Made by a program: the position numbers and the translations under genes. Below the pieces are notes generated by a model. The model saw only the letters and a list, made by a program, of their open reading frames with translations. It did not search any database and was not told the DNA's origin. This document shows, piece after piece, positions 5,946 to 8,913 of a stretch of DNA of 8,913 nt. This DNA comes from JALSRY01 sp964428275 (lineage in GTDB: Bacteria; Planctomycetota; Phycisphaerae; UBA1845; Fen-1342). The stretch spans positions 1 through 8,913 of the forward strand of contig CAYRXN010000108.1 of NCBI GenBank assembly GCA_964428275.1, written 5' to 3'. Position 1 is the first letter of the stretch, and every line of letters begins with the position of its first letter.

Positions 5946-6753
5946 GAAATACTGGGCTCCCATCCTTCGTCGTCCGAACGTTCGTGCGGGCCGCTCGAAC
6001 AGCATGGGAACGGCTGCCACTTATGGAATCGCGGCGTTTGTCGCGCTCTTCGTGAGCGGTTGCGGTTCGCACGAGACGGAAACCAGGACAGCTCCGCCGC
6101 GGCGGCCCGTCGTGGTCGTGGTGGCGCCGGTGCTCAATCTGAGCGGAAGTTCCGATTGGGATCCGCTGAAGGTGACGGACATGGTGGCCTCGGAGATGCA
6201 GTCCTTTCCCGGGATCGTGGTGATTCCGGTCAACCGCGCGCTGGCCGCGCTTGCGCAGGCCGGGCGTTTCGCGGTGGAGACCCCCCAGGACGCCTTCGAT
6301 CTGGCCGCCGAATTCGACGCCGACGCCACCGTGGTGACGGCGGTGACCGAGTACGACCCGTATGACCCGCCGCGGGTCGGCCTGCTGATGCAGTGGTACA
6401 GCCGTGCCGGTAGCCGGGCGATGCGGTTCGATCCCGTGTCGGCGTCGCGCCAGGCGGCGGAGATGCTTCCGCCGAGTGGGAGCGCAGCCGACGCGCTCGC
6501 GCCGCAATTGCAGGTTCAGCGGGTCTTCGACGCCTCGGCGACGGAGGTGCGGAACGAGGTCCGCGCCTTCGGACGCTGGCGGGCGGCCCACGGCAGCCCC
6601 TACGACTGGCGGGTCTACGTAAAGTCGCAGGAACTCTTCGTCCGTTACTGCTGCTGGTCGGCGATTCGGTCGATGTTATTGGAAAGAGACCGATTCAGGC
6701 CCAGGGCCGCGGATGGAGAGCTTGACGAATGGACGGACCGCAGCGGTGTTTGA
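5944..6753 (+). CDS. Lipoprotein with LpoB/CsgG/TolB-N-like alpha/beta domain
   Basis: This 269-residue predicted lipoprotein starts with a basic stretch (MKYWAPILRRP) and a hydrophobic segment ending in the lipobox VSGC, lipidated at C40. The domain after it (about 53-150) opens with the strand RRPVVVVVAPV and an N-L-S-G-S-S loop, and includes a helix DMVASEMQSFPG, a second strand IVVIPVNR, and FDADATVVTAV followed by YDPYDPP. This order resembles the periplasmic alpha/beta folds of LpoB, CsgG, FlgO and TolB-N, but no profile search was possible. The C-terminal part ends with an Arg-rich helix. ATG 5944 is chosen because it supplies the charged n-region; ATG 6004 would give a signal with no positive charge. 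Neither has a Shine-Dalgarno, and a TATAAT overlaps 5944, so the start is open. The gene's last 25 bases overlap the next CDS. Confidence 0.7.
   Translation: MKYWAPILRRPNVRAGRSNSMGTAATYGIAAFVALFVSGCGSHETETRTAPPRRPVVVVVAPVLNLSGSSDWDPLKVTDMVASEMQSFPGIVVIPVNRALAALAQAGRFAVETPQDAFDLAAEFDADATVVTAVTEYDPYDPPRVGLLMQWYSRAGSRAMRFDPVSASRQAAEMLPPSGSAADALAPQLQVQRVFDASATEVRNEVRAFGRWRAAHGSPYDWRVYVKSQELFVRYCCWSAIRSMLLERDRFRPRAADGELDEWTDRSGV
6715..6720 (+). promoter_or_regulatory. Ribosome binding site of the 78-residue protein
   Basis: GGAGAG ends 8 bases before ATG 6729 and lies inside the coding sequence of the preceding lipoprotein. It supports translation of the overlapping small gene. Confidence 0.6.
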
Positions 6754-6965
6754 GTTTCGTAAAGGGTCGTCACCGCTACGTCTTCTGGTATCGGCCGGGC
6801 CAGGAGTCGGAGCTGCTCGCTTCGTTTCTGGAATACGCGGAGCGGCCGGATGTTGAATTCGACTGGTTCGACGCAGCCGTGCTGAGCTATCAGATGGGAA
6901 AGGGGTCACAGGAACCGGAGGCAGCCACCGGGGCGGCGCCCAGCGATGGCTACGAGAACAGGTAG
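6729..6965 (+). CDS. Small 78-residue protein of unknown function, overlapping the upstream lipoprotein gene
   Basis: No named family is recognised. The protein is probably cytoplasmic, since it has no signal peptide or membrane segment. The core (about 9-57) is rich in aromatic residues: SFVKGRHRYVFWYRPGQE, then a predicted helix ESELLASFLEYAE, then EFDWFDAAVLSYQMG. The last 20 residues are polar and look disordered. The core has the look of a conserved small domain rather than an accidental ORF, and I have the impression that similar short proteins occur in planctomycetes, though this is memory and not a search. It starts 25 bases before the lipoprotein stop in another frame, so translation is probably coupled. 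The recombinase gene follows after 54 bases, suggesting one transcript. Confidence 0.7.
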   Translation: MDGPQRCLSFVKGRHRYVFWYRPGQESELLASFLEYAERPDVEFDWFDAAVLSYQMGKGSQEPEAATGAAPSDGYENR

Positions 6966-7019
6966 GGTAGAACCTTGCATCAGTTTCAGGATCCTCGATA
7001 CGAAGGTTGTGACCGTGTG

Positions 7020-8027
7020 ATGAACCCTCAGGAATCCCTCATCGACCAGTTCATTCACTACCTGCGGGCGGAACGACACTTCTCGGCCCACACGGCCCGC
7101 TGCTACGCCGCCGACCTCGAACAGTTCTGCGCGTATCTGGCAGAGCCGGACCAGCCCGCGGCGGGAACCGCTCCGGGAGCCAACGGACAGGGCGTCAACG
7201 GACAGCCCCGCGCCGGGCGCCCGGTGGTGATCCCGTCCACGCTCTCGACCGAGGCGCTCAACCGCAACCTGCTCGCCGTGGATCTCGACCGCGCCCGGCT
7301 GTTCATGTCCTACCTGCGCGACCGGAACTACTGCAAGAGCACCATCGCCCGCAAGCTCGCCACGCTGCGCAGCTTCTACAAGTTCCTGGTGCGTCGCGGC
7401 TACATCAGCGGCAACCCCGTCGCCACGATCCGCACCCCCAAGCAGGAAAAGCGCCTGCCCAAGTTCCTCGAAGTCGAGCAGATCGAGAAGCTCTTTTCCA
7501 ACTGCGACACGACCACGCTGCTGGGCGCGCGTGACCGCGCCATCCTCGAAATGCTCTACTCGACCGGCATCCGCGTCAGCGAGCTGGTCGCGCTCGATAT
7601 CGGCGACATCGACCTGGGCGCCAGCGTGATCCACGTGCGCGGCAAGGGCAAGAAAGAGCGGGTGATCCCGATCGGTCCCGGTGCGGTCAAGGCCGTCATC
7701 CACTACCTCGACCTGCGCCGGAACGGCAACCAGCAGGCCCGTCAGGATCCCAACGCGCTGTTCATCAACAAGCACGGCCAGCGGCTGAGCACCCGCAGTG
7801 TCCGGCGCAAGCTCGACAAGTACCTGCTCGCGGCCGGTCTCGACCTGTCGGTCAGCCCGCACACGCTGCGGCACAGCTTCGCGACGCACATGCTCCAGCG
7901 CGGCGCCGACCTGCGCAGCGTCCAGGAGATGCTCGGGCACCAGAGCCTGAGCACGACGCAGATCTACACGCACCTGACCGACGAGAACCTCAAGACACAG
8001 TACGACAAGGCCCACCCGCGCGCCTGA
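7020..8027 (+). CDS. xerC: Tyrosine recombinase XerC/XerD
   Basis: This 335-residue site-specific recombinase is of the type that resolves chromosome dimers at dif near cell division. The N-terminal SAM-like DNA-binding domain covers about 5-135 and the catalytic domain about 145-330. All active-site residues are present: R185 in GIRVSE, K209 in GKGKKER, H281 and R284 in HTLRHSFATH, H307 in LGHQSLSTTQIY, and nucleophile Y316. The C-terminal tail is short, as in XerC/D. XerC and XerD cannot be told apart here, so the symbol is provisional. An insert of about 35 residues (about 45-82), rich in Gly, Ala and Pro, makes it longer than the usual 300. ATG 7020 fits the family N-terminus; GTG 7017 and TTG 6975 are in-frame alternatives, and only a poor GAAGG at 7002-7006 precedes. 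No flanking att sites or mobile cargo are seen, so a housekeeping role is likely. Confidence 0.93.
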   Translation: MNPQESLIDQFIHYLRAERHFSAHTARCYAADLEQFCAYLAEPDQPAAGTAPGANGQGVNGQPRAGRPVVIPSTLSTEALNRNLLAVDLDRARLFMSYLRDRNYCKSTIARKLATLRSFYKFLVRRGYISGNPVATIRTPKQEKRLPKFLEVEQIEKLFSNCDTTTLLGARDRAILEMLYSTGIRVSELVALDIGDIDLGASVIHVRGKGKKERVIPIGPGAVKAVIHYLDLRRNGNQQARQDPNALFINKHGQRLSTRSVRRKLDKYLLAAGLDLSVSPHTLRHSFATHMLQRGADLRSVQEMLGHQSLSTTQIYTHLTDENLKTQYDKAHPRA

Positions 8028-8087
8028 ATCGATCCTGCGCCGTCCACGGGGCGGGCGCCCACCACGCAATGACAATGCGACCAGCCC

Positions 8088-8113
8088 CGGCGCGGCGGGC
8101 AGCGCCCGCGCCG
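8088..8113. terminator. GC-rich hairpin between convergent recombinase and oxidase genes
   Basis: In the 91-base gap between converging genes, CGGC (8088-8091) and GCGGGC (8095-8100) pair with GCCCGC and GCCG (8104-8113) around the 3-base loop AGC, with a 3-base bulge on the left arm. It could be a bidirectional terminator. No T-run follows on either strand. An 8-bp palindrome GGGCGCCC lies nearby at 8053-8060. Confidence 0.4.
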
Positions 8114-8118
8114 TGCGT

Positions 8119-8505
8119 TCAGTTCCGCTGCTGGCGGCTCTCGATGTCCGGTGCATACTGGGACGAGTGGACCGGATAGACGTGCTCGCGGTAGTGCGTG
8201 GTGTCCATCAGCGTGAAGCCGATGAACAGCAGCACGAACAGCATCGCCGCGACGACGATGATCGCGTTGAACGGCCGATCCCAGCGCAGGTGCATGAAGA
8301 ACAGCGCCACCAGCGACGCCTTGACCGTCGCGATGGTCAGGGCGACCCAGAGGTTCCACTGGCCGAGGTTGTAGTACGACAGCCAGACGGTCAGCGCGGT
8401 CAGTACGAGCAGCGCCACGGCCACCGCGCCGAGCAGTCGAACCGATACCGTGTGCCCCGCCGCCGGAGCTTGCCTGTGCGCGTCGCGCTGGGGTTGGTCA
8501 GCCAT
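8119..8505 (-). CDS. ctaF: Cytochrome c oxidase subunit IV, bacterial type
   Basis: This 128-residue inner-membrane protein is the small accessory subunit of a heme-copper oxidase of the caa3/cytochrome c oxidase kind, thought to help assembly and stability of the core. Three membrane helices are visible at about 23-45, 50-72 and 79-100. The loop after the second carries the family signature ATVKASLVALFFMHLRWDRP. The C-terminus (about 101-128) is polar and leaves the membrane after DTTHYREHVYP. The start follows the subunit III stop by 9 bases, and its ribosome binding site AGAGG overlaps that stop codon, so the two genes are in one operon. A quinol oxidase CyoD relative is the alternative; the subunit III style fits a cytochrome c oxidase better. 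Confidence 0.85.
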   Translation of the reverse strand: MADQPQRDAHRQAPAAGHTVSVRLLGAVAVALLVLTALTVWLSYYNLGQWNLWVALTIATVKASLVALFFMHLRWDRPFNAIIVVAAMLFVLLFIGFTLMDTTHYREHVYPVHSSQYAPDIESRQQRN

Positions 8506-8511
8506 CGCAAA

Positions 8512-8516
8512 CCTCT
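8512..8516 (-). promoter_or_regulatory. Ribosome binding site of subunit IV overlapping the subunit III stop
   Basis: On the minus strand AGAGG is followed by 6 bases and ATG 8505. It shares two bases with the TAG stop (8515-8517) of subunit III, a layout expected for translationally linked subunits. Confidence 0.65.
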
Positions 8517-8913
8517 AGTCGATCAGGTACAGCAACGGGAACAGGTAAATCCAGATCAGGTCCACCAGGTGCCAGTAGAGCCCGCCCAGATCGACCGGCG
8601 TGTAGTACGCGCTGCTGAAGCGGCCCCGGAGCGCCCCGACCAGCAGCCACGCGATGACCCCCATCCCCGCCAGCACGTGGATGCCGTGGAGCCCGGTCAG
8701 GCAGAAGTAGATCCCCATGAAGATCTGCATGTCCTTGCGGCCGAAATCCGGCGGCGCAGCCCCGGTACGCTTCCCGCCGGCCGAACCGACGGCGCCCTGC
8801 GGCCCGACCGCCGCCGCCTCGATCTGCGACCGTTCGATCTTCGCTGCCGCCGGGGCGTCCCCCCCGGCGGCGCCGGTTGCCAAGCGGTGGTCCGCGATGT
8901 CCGTGGAGCCGGT
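8515..8913 (-). CDS. ctaE: Cytochrome c oxidase subunit III, C-terminal part (gene runs off the window)
   Basis: This is the last 132 residues of heme-copper oxidase subunit III, an inner-membrane subunit that helps keep the catalytic core stable. The frame is open to the window edge, so the start and the first helices lie beyond it. The end shows two family helices: one through FMGIYFCLTGLHGIHVLAG and MGVIAWLLV, and the last through GGLYWHLVDLIWIYLFPLL. The YTPVDLGGLYWHLVD stretch is the expected C-terminal signature. Before the first of these helices are about 60 hydrophilic residues rich in Ala and Gly, much longer than the loop found here in typical subunit III. The low-complexity part is in frame and leads directly into conserved sequence, so it appears to be a real insert rather than a frameshift. 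Confidence 0.9.
   Translation of the reverse strand, partial: TGSTDIADHRLATGAAGGDAPAAAKIERSQIEAAAVGPQGAVGSAGGKRTGAAPPDFGRKDMQIFMGIYFCLTGLHGIHVLAGMGVIAWLLVGALRGRFSSAYYTPVDLGGLYWHLVDLIWIYLFPLLYLID

Noticed and set aside
5581..6591. A 336-codon minus-strand frame crossing the spacer and second lipoprotein
   Set aside because: It spans the end of one plus-strand gene and most of another, with Arg-rich composition typical of antisense frames in GC-rich DNA.
7020..8027. Integrase of a mobile element or integron rather than housekeeping Xer
   Set aside because: No att-like direct repeats, cassette sites, phage genes or excisionase are visible, and the protein closely follows the XerC/D pattern. 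A dif-like site was looked for and not found in the window.
6906..8156. A 416-codon minus-strand frame opposite the recombinase
   Set aside because: The plus strand encodes all catalytic residues of a tyrosine recombinase; the opposite frame has no recognisable feature.

Overview
The window is GC-rich bacterial DNA that reads most like a planctomycete, probably of the Phycisphaerae type. This assignment is inferred from a large secreted modular protein ending in a dockerin-like pair of calcium-binding repeats, from TolB-like and short lipoproteins, and from the style of a cytochrome oxidase subunit III C-terminus. No marker gene fixes the taxonomy. I found no rRNA, tRNA, CRISPR array, insertion sequence or prophage.

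Layout from left to right. A plus-strand gene (127-3060) encodes a predicted secreted zinc metalloprotease of 977 residues, with two copies of a galactose-binding-like domain, fibronectin type III and CARDB-like modules, a metzincin-type zinc site and a C-terminal dockerin. It converges on a minus-strand gene (3224-4372) for a TIM-barrel sugar isomerase related to xylose isomerase but with changed active-site residues. The 244-bp divergent region (4373-4616) between the isomerase and the next gene carries a perfect 9-bp inverted repeat that looks like an operator. Two predicted lipoproteins follow on the plus strand: a six-bladed TolB-like beta-propeller (4617-5780) and an alpha/beta lipoprotein resembling the LpoB/CsgG/TolB-N class (5944-6753). 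Next come a small 78-residue protein whose start overlaps the end of that lipoprotein gene (6729-6965) and a Xer-type tyrosine recombinase (7020-8027). On the minus strand, converging with the recombinase, are cytochrome c oxidase subunit IV (8119-8505) and the C-terminal part of subunit III (8515-8913, cut by the window edge).

How they work together. The two oxidase genes are one operon for aerobic respiration. The propeller and alpha/beta lipoprotein genes could together supply the two folds that a classical TolB carries in one chain, which is an inference. Between them lies a 163-bp spacer containing a strong ribosome binding site, a possible 40-codon leader ORF ending in TAATG, several hairpins and a perfect TATAAT. 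This makes the start and regulation of the second lipoprotein unusual. The secreted protease and the sugar isomerase fit a polymer-degrading lifestyle, but nothing in the sequence ties them to one substrate.
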